This document shows, piece after piece, positions 25,077 to 34,276 of a DNA stretch of 64,000 nt. Source of the stretch: an uncultured Bacteroidales bacterium (lineage in GTDB: Bacteria; Bacteroidota; Bacteroidia; Bacteroidales; UBA932). A program made the position numbers and the translations under genes. The notes beneath the pieces were generated by a model, which did no database searches, had not been told where the DNA came from, and saw only the letters and a list, made by a program, of their open reading frames with translations. The stretch covers positions 14,418 through 78,417 of the forward strand of contig CAKULN010000010.1 of assembly GCA_934667175.1 (NCBI GenBank), read 5' to 3'. How positions within the stretch are numbered: the stretch's first letter is position 1; the number at the start of each line of letters is the position of its first letter.

Positions 25077-26369
25077 TTACAACACATTGATGATAAAGTA
25101 GTTCTTCTTTCCTTTCTGGGCAAGGATGTACTTCCCGTCCACGATGTCTTTCTCGGAGATCTCGTAGGCGATGTCAGAGATCTTGTCCTTGTTGATGCTG
25201 ACGCCGTTGCCCTGAACCATCTTTCTGGCCTCTCCCTTTGATGAGAACACCTGGGTCTTCACGGCGAGGAAGTCAAGGATGTCGCAAGGAAGGTCTGATT
25301 TCTGAATATCAAAGGTCGGCACGCCGCTGAACACGGCGAGGAATGTCTTCTCGTCCAGTTTCCTGAGTTCGTCCGAAGTGGAGTTGCCGAACAGCATCTT
25401 GGACGCGGAGACCGCGTTGGCATATTCATCCTCCCCGTGGATCATGATTGTAAGCTCCTTGGCGAGAAGCTGCTGAAGGGTCCTGCGGCCCGGGTCCTGA
25501 CGGTGCTCCTCGATGGCCGCGCTGATCGTGGCCTCATCCAGAAGAGTGAATATCTTGATGTATCTTTCAGCGTCCTCATCGCTGACGTTCAGCCAGAACT
25601 GGTAGAACTCGTAAGGGGATGTCTTCTCCGGGTCGAGCCAGATGTTGCCTTTCTCCGTCTTTCCGAACTTCGTGCCGTCAGCCTTGCGGATGAGAGGGCA
25701 GGTGAGCGCGAACGCGTCGGTCTTGCCGAGCATCCTGCGGATGAGCTCCGTTCCGGTGGTGATGTTGCCCCACTGATCGCTTCCGCCGAGCTGGAGGCGG
25801 CAGCCCTTGTTCTCGTAGAGCCAGAGGTAGTCGTAGCCCTGAAGCAGCTGGTAGCTGAACTCGGTGAAAGACATTCCCTCGCGAGACTCGCTGGATAGAC
25901 GCTTCTTCACCGAATCCTTGGCCATCATGTAGTTGACGGTAATATGCTTGCCCACGTCACGGATGAAGTTCAGAAAAGAGTAGTTCTTCATCCAATCGTA
26001 GTTGTTCACGAGCTCGGCCTTGTTTGGAGCGTCCGAGTCAAAGTCCAGGATTCTGGAGAGCTGTTTCTTGATGCCGGCGATGTTGTGCTGTAGGGTCTCC
26101 TCGTCAAGAAGGTTCCTCTCCTGGGACTTCATCGACGGGTCGCCGATCATTCCTGTAGCGCCTCCGATCAAGGCGATCGGCTTGTGTCCGCACTGCTGGA
26201 AATGCTTAAGGATCATGATGCTGACAAGGTGGCCGATGTGCAGGGAGTCCGCCGTCGGGTCGATTCCTACGTAGGCGGCCTGCGGGCCTTCCATGAGCTT
26301 TTCCTCTGTTCCAGGCATGATGTCCTGGATCATGCCTCTCCATTTGAGTTCCTCTACGAAATTCTTCAT
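25077..26369 (-). CDS. tyrS: Tyrosyl-tRNA synthetase
   Basis: A 430-residue class I synthetase starting [20 protein letters not shown]; an upstream in-frame start at 26396 adds residues not found in the family. It has HIGH ([11 protein letters not shown]), the KFGKT version of KMSKS ([12 protein letters not shown]) and a C-terminal S4-like RNA-binding domain ([20 protein letters not shown]). It charges tRNA-Tyr and heads the tyrS-rbfA operon. Confidence 0.96.
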   Translation of the reverse strand: MKNFVEELKWRGMIQDIMPGTEEKLMEGPQAAYVGIDPTADSLHIGHLVSIMILKHFQQCGHKPIALIGGATGMIGDPSMKSQERNLLDEETLQHNIAGIKKQLSRILDFDSDAPNKAELVNNYDWMKNYSFLNFIRDVGKHITVNYMMAKDSVKKRLSSESREGMSFTEFSYQLLQGYDYLWLYENKGCRLQLGGSDQWGNITTGTELIRRMLGKTDAFALTCPLIRKADGTKFGKTEKGNIWLDPEKTSPYEFYQFWLNVSDEDAERYIKIFTLLDEATISAAIEEHRQDPGRRTLQQLLAKELTIMIHGEDEYANAVSASKMLFGNSTSDELRKLDEKTFLAVFSGVPTFDIQKSDLPCDILDFLAVKTQVFSSKGEARKMVQGNGVSINKDKISDIAYEISEKDIVDGKYILAQKGKKNYFIINVL

Positions 26370-26461
26370 TGTATGTCGCGTTATTATATTCATCATCCGG
26401 CGGGATTTCAGGCCTTGCCTTATTTTCGCGCCATTTTATGCAAAGTTAGGCAAAAATAATG

Positions 26462-26469
26462 TAAATTTG
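26462..26469 (+). promoter_or_regulatory. -7 element TAAATTTG of tpiA
   Basis: A perfect TAnnTTTG box followed by C, 40 bp before the tpiA ATG. The -33 box is weak. Confidence 0.55.
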
Positions 26470-26509
26470 CAGGCTGAAAACGAAATTAACAGTTTAAAAA
26501 TAAACGAAT

Positions 26510-27265
26510 ATGAGAAAGAAAATCGTTGCCGGAAACTGGAAGATGAACACAACTCTCCAGGAAGGCGTTGAACTTGCGAAGGCTGTCGCCGCCAAGTCAG
26601 TCGAGACTCCAGAACATGTAGGGCTTATCGTCGCCCCTCCTTTCACCCACCTCGCATCTGTCGCCGAGGCTCTCAAGGGCTCAAAGGTCGAGCTTTCAGC
26701 CCAGAACTGTGCTGATCACGAGAAGGGCGCCTACACGGGTGAGGTCGCTGTCAACATGCTTACATCCGTAGGCTGCCAGTGGACCATCCTTGGACACTCC
26801 GAGAGAAGGCAGTACTATGGTGAGACCGACGAGAAGCTTGTCGAGAAGACCAAACTTGCCCTTGCGGCCGGTCTTGGTGTCATCCTTTGCGTAGGTGAGA
26901 ATCTCGAGCAGAGAGAGGCCGGAAAGCATTTCGATGTGGTCACCGAGCAGATCAAGAATGTCCTTTACAACTTTACTGCTGAGGACATGGCCAAGATCAT
27001 CGTGGCTTACGAGCCGGTTTGGGCCATCGGAACAGGCAAGACCGCTTCCGCCGAGCAGGCAGAGGAGATCCACGCATGCATCCGCAAGGTACTTGCCGAG
27101 AAGTTCGGTGAGACTGTAGCTGAGGACACCACAATCCTTTACGGCGGAAGCTGCAAGCCTTCAAACGCCAAGGAACTCTTCGCCCAGAAAGACATCGACG
27201 GCGGCCTTATCGGTGGCGCCGCCCTTAAGGCAGACGACTTCATAGCCATCGCCCAGAGTTATTAA
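26510..27265 (+). CDS. tpiA: Triosephosphate isomerase
   Basis: A 251-residue full-length TIM barrel: catalytic Lys in [12 protein letters not shown], His in [12 protein letters not shown], Glu in [16 protein letters not shown] and the phosphate loop [13 protein letters not shown] / [14 protein letters not shown]. It interconverts dihydroxyacetone phosphate and glyceraldehyde-3-phosphate. It is monocistronic, ended by the hairpin at 27283. Confidence 0.97.
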   Translation: MRKKIVAGNWKMNTTLQEGVELAKAVAAKSVETPEHVGLIVAPPFTHLASVAEALKGSKVELSAQNCADHEKGAYTGEVAVNMLTSVGCQWTILGHSERRQYYGETDEKLVEKTKLALAAGLGVILCVGENLEQREAGKHFDVVTEQIKNVLYNFTAEDMAKIIVAYEPVWAIGTGKTASAEQAEEIHACIRKVLAEKFGETVAEDTTILYGGSCKPSNAKELFAQKDIDGGLIGGAALKADDFIAIAQSY

Positions 27266-27282
27266 CGATTAGTTTTATAAAT

Positions 27283-27318
27283 AAAGTGGGGCAAAGCGTC
27301 AGCTTTGCCCCACTTTTT
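27283..27318. terminator. Strong bidirectional terminator, tpiA / histone-like gene
   Basis: A perfect 15-bp stem AAAGTGGGGCAAAGC / GCTTTGCCCCACTTT with loop GTCA and A/T runs on both sides. It lies between convergent genes and serves both. Confidence 0.88.
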
Positions 27319-27334
27319 AGTGATATCGTGTCTC

Positions 27335-27511
27335 TTACTTCTTGGACTCCTCTACGGAAACCTTTCTGAATTCCTTGAGATCCTTCATGAGCTCGAGAGC
27401 GGCCTTGCGGGCGCGTGCGCCAGCTGCCTTGTTACCCTTTTCTACCTGAGCGTCAGCGTTCTCTACGAACACGTTGAGCTCTTCCTTGATTTTAGCGACA
27501 AGATTCTCCAT
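27335..27511 (-). CDS. Histone H1-like small basic protein
   Basis: A 58-residue protein, read MENLVAKIKEELNVFVENAD at the start and ending FRKVSVEESKK. The block EKGNKAAGARARKAALEL matches the short H1/Hc1-like proteins conserved through Bacteroidota, predicted to bind DNA as nucleoid proteins. It is about one-third basic and helical. The gene stands alone, with an AT-rich upstream region (27512-27645) and the shared terminator downstream. Confidence 0.85.
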   Translation of the reverse strand: MENLVAKIKEELNVFVENADAQVEKGNKAAGARARKAALELMKDLKEFRKVSVEESKK

Positions 27512-27645
27512 TTTGTTCTAATTTTAGTGAATAGTTGGATTATTATTAATAATATAATGTAATCTACTCATATTGTGGGCGCAAGTTATGGAAAAAAATG
27601 TAATTAACAAATTTTTTCCGTAAAAAAGGCTGGTTTTCTATCGGT

Positions 27646-28233
27646 TCACGCCCCTTTTTCTTCTTTTGCGGGCTTCACGTTCAGCAGATTCATCGCCCTG
27701 TCCGGCCCTATTGTGGAAAAATTCTTGATCCCTTCGATGACTCTGTCACATATTCCAGGAACGGCGGCCTTCTCTTCCGCGCTGAGCTCTCCGATCACAT
27801 AGTCGACCTGGGCTCCACGGGAGAAATTGTTGCCGATTCCGATTCTGATCCTGGCCCACTGCTGCGTCTCGAGACGTGCCTGGATGTCTTTGAGTCCATT
27901 GTGACCACCGTCACTTCCGTTCTTGCGCATCCTGACGGTGCCGAACGGGAGGTTCAGGTCGTCACAGATCACGATGAGGTTTTCAAGGGGCAGCTTAAGC
28001 TTGTCCATCCAGTAACGGACAGCGTTGCCGCTGAGATTCATGTAGGTGGACGGTTTCAGAAGGTAGAACTTCCGCCCTTTGAACGAGATCTCAGCCACGT
28101 CCCCGTAACGCTCCGTCCTGAAAACAGTATTGGATGCCTGTGCCCAGGCATCCAATACCATAAACCCCATGTTATGTCTGGTTGAAGCGTACTCCGCGCC
28201 GATGTTTCCCAATCCTGCGACAAGGTAGTTCAT
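27646..28233 (-). CDS. pth: Peptidyl-tRNA hydrolase
   Basis: A 195-residue enzyme from ATG 28233 (MNYLVAGLGNIGAEYASTRH), chosen because a purine-rich site (GAAGGAACTGG) directly precedes it; the longer frame adds a non-family basic N-terminus that overlaps rplY. Catalytic residues: Asn in LGNIG, His in TRHNMGF, Asp in CDDLNLPFG; also GSDGGHNGLKDI. It recycles peptidyl-tRNAs. It follows rplY on the same strand after 31 bp, a common pairing. Confidence 0.94.
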   Translation of the reverse strand: MNYLVAGLGNIGAEYASTRHNMGFMVLDAWAQASNTVFRTERYGDVAEISFKGRKFYLLKPSTYMNLSGNAVRYWMDKLKLPLENLIVICDDLNLPFGTVRMRKNGSDGGHNGLKDIQARLETQQWARIRIGIGNNFSRGAQVDYVIGELSAEEKAAVPGICDRVIEGIKNFSTIGPDRAMNLLNVKPAKEEKGA

Positions 28234-28264
28234 TCCAGTTCCTTCTTCAGAGGTCTGCGACGGC

Positions 28265-28909
28265 TTATTCAGCAGCCGGCTCAGCAGTTTCCTCAGTTGA
28301 TTCAGTCTCATGCTCCTCGGCGCCTTCCATCTTCTCCTCGTGGGCGAGCTGTGCCGCGATCTGACGTGTGGACTTCACGGCGCAGATGATGGTTGACTTA
28401 GGGGTGACAACGCTCACGTTCTCAACCTTGATGTCGCCGGCGACAATGCGCTTCTCGATGTCAAGTTTGGTAACGTCGAGGTTGATCGTGTCAGGAAGGT
28501 CTTTCATCAGGGCGCTGATCTTCACCTCTCTGCTGACGAGAACGAACTTACCACCTCTCTGTACTCCCACAGGGTGACCGCTCACAACAACCGGAACCTT
28601 GATGGTTACAGGCTTGTCCTCGGAAACGGCGAGGAAGTCGGCGTGGAGACAGTTGTCCTTTACCGGATGGTACTGAAGTTCGTGAACGACAGCGGTGTAG
28701 GCCTTGCCGTTGTCAAGTTTGATGTCGATGATGAAAGATGCGGGAGTGTGGGTGATGCCCATGAGATCCCTTTCTGTTACGGTGAAGAGAACGTTCTCAA
28801 CTCCGGCGCCGTAGAGGTTGCAAGGAACGAGACCCTGCTTACGGAACGCTTTGACCACGGCCTTGTTGCCGACCTCGCGGACTTTGCCGTTAAGCTCAAA
28901 ATGCTTCAT
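28265..28909 (-). CDS. rplY: 50S ribosomal protein L25 (general stress protein Ctc type)
   Basis: A 214-residue two-domain L25/TL5 protein: the 5S-rRNA-binding N-domain (NGKVREVGNKAVVKAFRKQG, LVPCNLYG) and the C-terminal beta domain (INLDVTKLDIEKRIVAGDIK). It has an acidic tail rich in Glu (EEHETESTEETAEPAAE). It is first in the rplY-pth operon and has a structured leader and a canonical promoter upstream. Confidence 0.95.
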   Translation of the reverse strand: MKHFELNGKVREVGNKAVVKAFRKQGLVPCNLYGAGVENVLFTVTERDLMGITHTPASFIIDIKLDNGKAYTAVVHELQYHPVKDNCLHADFLAVSEDKPVTIKVPVVVSGHPVGVQRGGKFVLVSREVKISALMKDLPDTINLDVTKLDIEKRIVAGDIKVENVSVVTPKSTIICAVKSTRQIAAQLAHEEKMEGAEEHETESTEETAEPAAE

Positions 28910-28938
28910 TGTTTTTTTTGTTTAAAATGTGTTACTCA

Positions 28939-28988
28939 GTTCCGGACCGCCCGGAACCCCATTGCACCAAAAGCGTTGCTCACGCTTT
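28939..28988 (-). promoter_or_regulatory. Two-hairpin leader of rplY mRNA
   Basis: In the untranslated leader (transcription start about 28993, ATG at 28909) two short stems stand in tandem: AAAGCGT / ACGCTTT (loop 5 nt, 28970-28988) and GTTCCGG / CCGGAAC (loop 5 nt, 28939-28957). This may be an autoregulatory ribosomal-protein leader; no known motif is claimed. Confidence 0.45.
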
Positions 28989-29000
28989 GTAATTGCGCGG

Positions 29001-29031
29001 CAAAGATAGGAATATTTTGTGAATAGGCAAA
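29001..29031 (-). promoter_or_regulatory. rplY promoter, TTTG-N19-TATCTTTG
   Basis: Minus strand: TTTG (29028-29031), 19 nt, TATCTTTG (29001-29008), followed by CC. This is a full consensus Bacteroidota promoter. Confidence 0.85.
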
Positions 29032-29073
29032 AAGCCACGAGCTGAATTCTCCGTAATTCCTTTTTTGCCTGGC

Positions 29074-30408
29074 CTATTCCACCAGTCCGACAGCATCGTT
29101 CCAAGCTTCTTTCTTGTAATAGAAGTCCAGCAGCGGGGTTCCGGCGCACGGGAGGTACATGCTGAAGCCGGAATATTCCTTTATGTCGAACTCCTCCATA
29201 AACCTTGATGTGGTGTTCTTGTAGATGACACAGCCGTCAACGGCCTTGTTCAGGGCCGAGATGTCGGCGTCGGTGGCTCCGCACTTTTTGAATATATCCA
29301 CGAGGTCGTAAAAGTAGTGGCGGTTGCTTCTGTAGTAACCCTGGATCTCATCGGCGGGGGCGGCGGAGATTTCGTCGGCATATTCATTGATCATCCTTGC
29401 GCAGACTTTCGCGAGGTTGTCCAAGCTACTTGTCCTGATGAGGTTGACTGTCGAGGAACGGTAAACGCCGCTTTGTTTGTCGTACCTGTCGAAAGAGTCC
29501 TTGAAGAGCCCCTCGAAATCGGGAGTGTCCCTGTTTAAGAGGAACGAAGTGATCTTTGTGTAGTCAAACATTCCGTCGGCCAGAACTTCCGTCGGGGAGA
29601 GTCCGAGGAAGTCTGTCTTGTCCTTGAGGGCGTAGGCCACTTCGACTCCGGCCGTGTAGCACATGTCGAACAGGATATAGTCCAGATGGAACGGGATTCC
29701 GTCCGCGAATTCGCCGATGCTCATCTCGTGCCCGTAGTAAGACTTGCTGATGGCGTCCTGTCCGATTGATCTGGTCATCCCGTAGTACGGGTCGGTGTCG
29801 GCAAGGTTTCCGACCGGAACAGGAAGCCTTTTTATGGCCATAGTGTTTCCTTTGGCCCGGAGAGAAGCCTTACCTTGGGTCTGGATCTCGCCCTTATGGT
29901 CATTCTCAAATCTGCTTGGCTCGGAGAAATAGCCGGCCGGAAGCCATCCCGATCCGTGAGAGGAGAACACAAGCCCGTAGCCCTTGGCCGGGAACTCGTC
30001 CTTGACGTAGGTCAACACCTCACGCATTGTCGACGACGAGGCAGCCACAGTCTCTTCGTCGAAAATCTTCAGTGTGTCGGATATGAATTTTCCGTCAACC
30101 CTTTTGTAAAGCCGCCTGAGATAGGACTTCACGGGGGCGTAGTTGTAGGATGACTTCGCCATTCTTGAATATACCAGCAGAACATCCCCGCTCTCTTTAG
30201 GAATATATCCGGCCGGAAGGCCTTTTTCCGTGTCGTCCATGTTCTCCTTGAGGTAGGAGGTAAGATTGTTGAATCCGCATTCGTAGAAAAGGAGCACTTC
30301 CCTGTCGCCGCTATCAGGCTCGATGGTTCTGTTCTTCTCGCATCCTGCGGCCGCCAGCATGAGAAGTGCCGCCGCGACCGATCCTGCGATTGCCTTTATG
30401 ATGTTCAT
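29074..30408 (-). CDS. Clostripain-family (C11) cysteine peptidase lipoprotein
   Basis: A 444-residue lipoprotein (LLMLAAAGC, Cys at about residue 23). The C11 catalytic pair is visible: His in VFSSHGSGWLPAGYF and Cys in ILFDMCYTAGVEVAYALKDK, each in its family context. The family cleaves after Arg or Lys and often self-activates. An exported, lipid-anchored peptidase of unknown target is inferred. It is divergent from the dipeptidyl peptidase III gene. Confidence 0.85.
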   Translation of the reverse strand: MNIIKAIAGSVAAALLMLAAAGCEKNRTIEPDSGDREVLLFYECGFNNLTSYLKENMDDTEKGLPAGYIPKESGDVLLVYSRMAKSSYNYAPVKSYLRRLYKRVDGKFISDTLKIFDEETVAASSSTMREVLTYVKDEFPAKGYGLVFSSHGSGWLPAGYFSEPSRFENDHKGEIQTQGKASLRAKGNTMAIKRLPVPVGNLADTDPYYGMTRSIGQDAISKSYYGHEMSIGEFADGIPFHLDYILFDMCYTAGVEVAYALKDKTDFLGLSPTEVLADGMFDYTKITSFLLNRDTPDFEGLFKDSFDRYDKQSGVYRSSTVNLIRTSSLDNLAKVCARMINEYADEISAAPADEIQGYYRSNRHYFYDLVDIFKKCGATDADISALNKAVDGCVIYKNTTSRFMEEFDIKEYSGFSMYLPCAGTPLLDFYYKKEAWNDAVGLVE

Positions 30409-30506
30409 AGTTTGTCCTTAACAATTTGTTTCCGATGCCGGAATATGTGATCCTTAAAAGATTATCAACTTAATATTTAACGCTTGCCAGCGTGGCGCCG
30501 GTTTGG

Positions 30507-30514
30507 CAAATATA
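30507..30514 (-). promoter_or_regulatory. -7 element TATATTTG of the C11 peptidase gene
   Basis: A perfect TAnnTTTG box on the minus strand followed by CC, 99 bp upstream of the ATG. The -33 region is not convincing. Confidence 0.5.
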
Positions 30515-30594
30515 CGGAAATTCCTGAATAATGACTATATTTACCGAATGAAGGTGATAACTTTACAAGGTAAACCATAATTAATCACGTTTTT

Positions 30595-32601
30595 ATGAAA
30601 TCAGGATTGAAGATGATTCTCACAATCGGAGCGGCCGCGGCTCTGTGCTCGTGCGGACAAGGGGAGAAGAAGACCCAAGACAATGACTTTCACTATCTTC
30701 TGGACGAATTCGCCGACCTCAAGGTGATCCGTTTCAAGGTGCCGGGCTGGGATGCCCTGACTCTTGGGCAGAAGGAATATGCCTACCATCTTTCGGAGGC
30801 CGCCAAACTGGGGCGCGACATCACTTGGGATCAGTACTGCAAATGGAACCTCCCGATCCGGCACGTGGTCGAGGATATTCTCAATGAATATAAAGGCGAC
30901 CGTGAATGCGCTGATTTCCAAAACTTCACCGTTTATGCCAAGAGACTTTTCTTCGCCAACGGCATCCATCACCACTATTCCGAGGACAAGTTCTTCCCGG
31001 AGTGTTCAAGGGAATATTTCCAGAGCCTGATGGAGGCCGTCGGAGATGGTGACAAGGCCGCCGAACTGCTTGAGGTGATATATTCCCCGGACATCTACCC
31101 TCAGCGTCGTTCCACTTCAAAGACAGGTGACATCGTGGAACTTTCCGCGGTGAATTTCTATGATGGCGTGAGCCGTGAGGAGGTGGAGAAGTACTACAAC
31201 TCCTTGATGGATCCGAACGACAAGACCCCTGTCTCATACGGCCTCAACACAAAGGTGGTCAAGGAGAACGGCAAGGTTGTCGAGAAGCCTTGGAAGGTCG
31301 GCGGAATCTACGGTCCGGCCTTGGAGAGGATATGTGCGGAGTTGGAGAAAGCCGCCGCTGTTGCGGAGACTGACCTCCAGAAGAAGGCCATCGGACTCCT
31401 TATTGAATATTACAGGACAGGTGATCTGAAGACATGGGACGATTTCAATGTAGACTGGGTTCAGGACACGGTCGGCACGATCGATTTCATCAACGGCTTC
31501 ATCGAGGACTATGACGATCCGCTCGGACGCAAGGCCACCTGGGAGGGCTATGTGAACATGAAGGACTCCGCCGCTTCCGCCCGTACCGAGGTTCTGAGCG
31601 CCAACGCGCAGTGGTTCGAGGACAACTCGCCTGTGGATCCGCGTTTCCGCAAGCCTCACGTGAAGGGCGTCTCGGCCAAGGTTGTGGACGGCATCACCCT
31701 TGCCGGTGCCACATATCCGGCCACCCCGATCGGAATCAACCTTCCTAACGCCGACTGGATCAGACGTGACTACGGCTCGAAGTCCGTGACCATCGCCAAT
31801 ATCACCCACGCCTACGACTACGCCGCCCAGGAGTCTCCGAAGAGCACTCTGACCGAATTCGCTTACGATCAGGCTGAGATTGACGCCTACAAGAAGTACG
31901 GCTCCTACACCGACGAGATCCACACAGACCTCCACGAATGCCTTGGCCACGGTTCTGGTCAGCTCCTCCCTGGAGTCTCATCAACGGCTCTCGGCGAGTA
32001 CCAGTCAACCCTTGAGGAGGCCCGCGCCGACTTGTTCGGACTTTACTATATGGCTGATCCTAAGCTTGTCGAGCTTGGAATCATGCCTGACGCCGAGGCC
32101 TACAAGCCGGCATATTCAAACTACATCAGGAACGGTTTGTTTGTGCAGTTTACCAGAGTCGAGCTCGGCAAGCAGAACACTGAGGCCCACATGCAGAACC
32201 GCAAGCTGATCGCCGAGTGGTGCTACGAGAAGGGTGCGGCCCGTGGAATCATCGAGAAGAAGATGCGTGACGGCAAGACCTATTTTGTAGTGAATGACTA
32301 TGAGGCTCTCCGTGGCCTGTTCGCAGAGCTTCTCGCCGAGATCCAGAGGATCAAGTCCGAGGGTGACTACGCCGCCGGAAAGGATCTTGTGGAGACCTAT
32401 GCCGTCAACATCGATCCTCAGCTCCACAAGGAAGTTCTGGAAAGGTACGCCTCCCTGAACCTCAAGCCTTACGGCGGATTTGTCAATCCGGACATCGTTC
32501 CTGTCAAGAAGGACGGCAAGATTGTGGACTACAAGATCGTCTACGTCGACAACTACCTCCAGCAACAGCTTGACTACGGCAAGAAGTATCGCACACTTTA
32601 A
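30595..32601 (+). CDS. Dipeptidyl peptidase III (M49), lipoprotein
   Basis: A 668-residue metallopeptidase with a lipobox (AALCSC, Cys at about residue 20). The M49 zinc motif is present as HECLGH (TDLHECLGHGSGQLLPG), with the second Glu in STLEEARADLFGLY. Bacteroides DPP III is known to use HECLGH in place of the eukaryotic HELLGH. It releases dipeptides from the N-termini of short peptides; lipid anchoring suggests action in the envelope. A REP-like cluster begins 24 bp after the stop. Confidence 0.92.
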   Translation: MKSGLKMILTIGAAAALCSCGQGEKKTQDNDFHYLLDEFADLKVIRFKVPGWDALTLGQKEYAYHLSEAAKLGRDITWDQYCKWNLPIRHVVEDILNEYKGDRECADFQNFTVYAKRLFFANGIHHHYSEDKFFPECSREYFQSLMEAVGDGDKAAELLEVIYSPDIYPQRRSTSKTGDIVELSAVNFYDGVSREEVEKYYNSLMDPNDKTPVSYGLNTKVVKENGKVVEKPWKVGGIYGPALERICAELEKAAAVAETDLQKKAIGLLIEYYRTGDLKTWDDFNVDWVQDTVGTIDFINGFIEDYDDPLGRKATWEGYVNMKDSAASARTEVLSANAQWFEDNSPVDPRFRKPHVKGVSAKVVDGITLAGATYPATPIGINLPNADWIRRDYGSKSVTIANITHAYDYAAQESPKSTLTEFAYDQAEIDAYKKYGSYTDEIHTDLHECLGHGSGQLLPGVSSTALGEYQSTLEEARADLFGLYYMADPKLVELGIMPDAEAYKPAYSNYIRNGLFVQFTRVELGKQNTEAHMQNRKLIAEWCYEKGAARGIIEKKMRDGKTYFVVNDYEALRGLFAELLAEIQRIKSEGDYAAGKDLVETYAVNIDPQLHKEVLERYASLNLKPYGGFVNPDIVPVKKDGKIVDYKIVYVDNYLQQQLDYGKKYRTL

Positions 32602-32624
32602 CCCGGCCGCTAATCCCAACTCAG

Positions 32625-32948
32625 CCGCTGATCCCAACCCGGTCGCTGAGCCTTACCCGGTCGCTGAGCCTGCCGAAGCGACCGTGGTTCGGCAAGTTCC
32701 CCAACCATGGTTCGGCAAGCTCCCCAACCGTGGTCCGACAGACTCATCAGGCGGCACCCTTCGGTCGCTGAGCCTGTCGAAGCGACCGTGGTTCGGCAAG
32801 TTCACCAACCGTGGTCCGACAGACTCATCAGGCGGTGCCCTTCGGTCGCTGAGCCTGTCGAAGCGACCGTGGTCCGGCAGGTTCTCCAATCGTGGTTCGG
32901 CAGCTCACTAGATGGCACCCTTCGGTCGCTGAGCCTGTCGAAGCGACA
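32625..32948. repeat. REP-like palindrome cluster R8
   Basis: About nine copies fill the gap between DPP III and the xerD-like gene. GGTCGCT/AGCGACC copies alternate with GGTT/AACC-arm copies, and a 90-bp higher-order unit (TCATCAGGCGG... followed by a palindrome) is repeated from about 32743. No gene is seen here. Confidence 0.87.
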
Positions 32949-32983
32949 TGACCGTCGAGACGAAGTATTGAAGAATTAAAACA

Positions 32984-33859
32984 GTGAACCAGACAGAAAG
33001 AATATTACAGGAATATTCCTCATACCTGAAGATCGAGCGCGCGATGTCGCCCAACACGGTGATATCGTACTCATCTGACGTAAAGGAGTTCTTCTCGGTC
33101 GTGACCACCGCACCCGCAGACGTGACCACACAGGAAATCCTGAACTATCTTTCGTCCTGTGACACTCTTTCGAAGCGTTCTCAGGCCCGTTTCCTGAGTT
33201 CGCTTCGATCTTTTTTCGATTGGCTTGTCATGGAAGGGGAGCGCAAGGAAAACCCTTGTGATCCGATCGACTCCCCCAAGATGGGCCGTTATCTTCCCGC
33301 TGTCCTGTCCGTCGATGAGGTCAGCGCCATAATGGATTCGGTGGATCTTTCGTCCTGGACCGGCAAGCGCGACCGTGCTATTCTGGAGGTCCTTTACGGA
33401 TGCGGACTGCGTGTCTCCGAGGCCGTTGGTTTACGAATATCCTGCGTCTACATCGATGAATCATTTGTCCGTGTCATAGGCAAGGGCAACAAGGAGCGCA
33501 TAGTCCCGATGGGGGAGATGGCCGCCTCCGCAGTCCGGAACTACCTGGCCGTCAGACCGGCCCCCTTTTCGTCCGAGTTTGATGACACCCTGTTTCTGAA
33601 CCGCTTCGGCAAATCACTGAGCCGTGTCTCGATGTTCTCCATCGTAAAACGTCAGGCCATGCTGGCCGGCATCCACAAGGAAATCTCTCCGCACACCTTC
33701 CGCCACTCCTTCGCTACCCACCTGATCGAGAACGGCGCCGACCTCCGTGTCGTCCAAGACATGTTAGGCCACGAGCAGATCACCACCACCGAGATCTACA
33801 CCCACATCGACACCACCACCTGGCAACAGTCCGTCCTCTCCCATCACCCCCGCCGATAA
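32984..33859 (+). CDS. xerD: Tyrosine recombinase, XerC/XerD type
   Basis: A 291-residue recombinase starting at GTG (MNQTERILQEYSSYLKIERA). It has a SAM-like N-domain and a catalytic domain with Arg in GCGLRVSEAVGL, Lys in GKGNKERIVPMG, HTFRHSFATHLIENG (H-x-x-R), LGHEQ and the Tyr in TTEIYTHI. Length and full active site fit the chromosome-dimer resolvase XerD; XerC cannot be excluded. It sits between two repeat regions. Confidence 0.88.
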   Translation: MNQTERILQEYSSYLKIERAMSPNTVISYSSDVKEFFSVVTTAPADVTTQEILNYLSSCDTLSKRSQARFLSSLRSFFDWLVMEGERKENPCDPIDSPKMGRYLPAVLSVDEVSAIMDSVDLSSWTGKRDRAILEVLYGCGLRVSEAVGLRISCVYIDESFVRVIGKGNKERIVPMGEMAASAVRNYLAVRPAPFSSEFDDTLFLNRFGKSLSRVSMFSIVKRQAMLAGIHKEISPHTFRHSFATHLIENGADLRVVQDMLGHEQITTTEIYTHIDTTTWQQSVLSHHPRR

Positions 33860-33889
33860 TCCCTTCAACCCACTGTGCCCAAGACGACA

Positions 33890-34265
33890 TATTTCCGAAA
33901 TCGTTCCCCGAGAGTGCACCGTGCACCCTTGGGCGACATTTTCCCCCGAAAATCGTTCCCCAAGAGAGCACCGTGCATTCTTGAGCGTCATTTATCTCTG
34001 AAATTGATTTCCGAGAGTGCACCGTGCACTCTTGGGAGTCACTTTCCCCCGGAATCGCTTCCCTAAAGCGCTTCCCTGCACTCTTGAGCGTCATTTATCT
34101 CTGAAATTGATTTCCGAGAGTGCACCGTGCACTCTTGAGCGTCATTTATCTCTGAAATCGTTTCCCGAGAGTGCACCGTGCACTCTTGGGAGTCACTTTC
34201 CCCCGGAATCGCTTCCCTAAAGCGCTCCGCAGCGACATTGAACGACACTTCGCTCCCGGAACGTT
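33890..34265. repeat. Tandem array of about seven 51-bp units joined by palindromes
   Basis: The gap after xerD holds degenerate units of 51-52 bp of two alternating kinds: CTCTTGAGCGTCATTTATCT... and CTCTTGGGAGTCACTTTCCC.... At most unit junctions lies GAGTGCA-CCG-TGCACTC (34015-34031, 34118-34134, 34169-34185, and imperfect copies near 33912, 33964 and 34069). Because 51 is a multiple of three, long frames stay open here, but they are only repeats. Spacers are repeats too, so it is not CRISPR. Confidence 0.85.
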
Positions 34266-34276
34266 ACTCTGGGACG

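Noticed and set aside
32480-32979. ORFs rich in SLSLSK, FDRLSDR and VAEPVEAT peptides
   Set aside because: These are translations of the intergenic REP-like element, which lacks stops in most frames. The same applies to ORFs at 8934-9305, 22973-23155, 45681-46014 and 58344-58601.
32984-33859. xerD-like gene as integrase of a genomic island
   Set aside because: No phage or conjugation genes and no tRNA-derived att site adjoin it; length and motifs fit the housekeeping Xer recombinase.
33890-34265. Possible CRISPR array
   Set aside because: The would-be spacers are themselves near-identical repeats, the period varies with palindromic junctions, and no cas gene is present.
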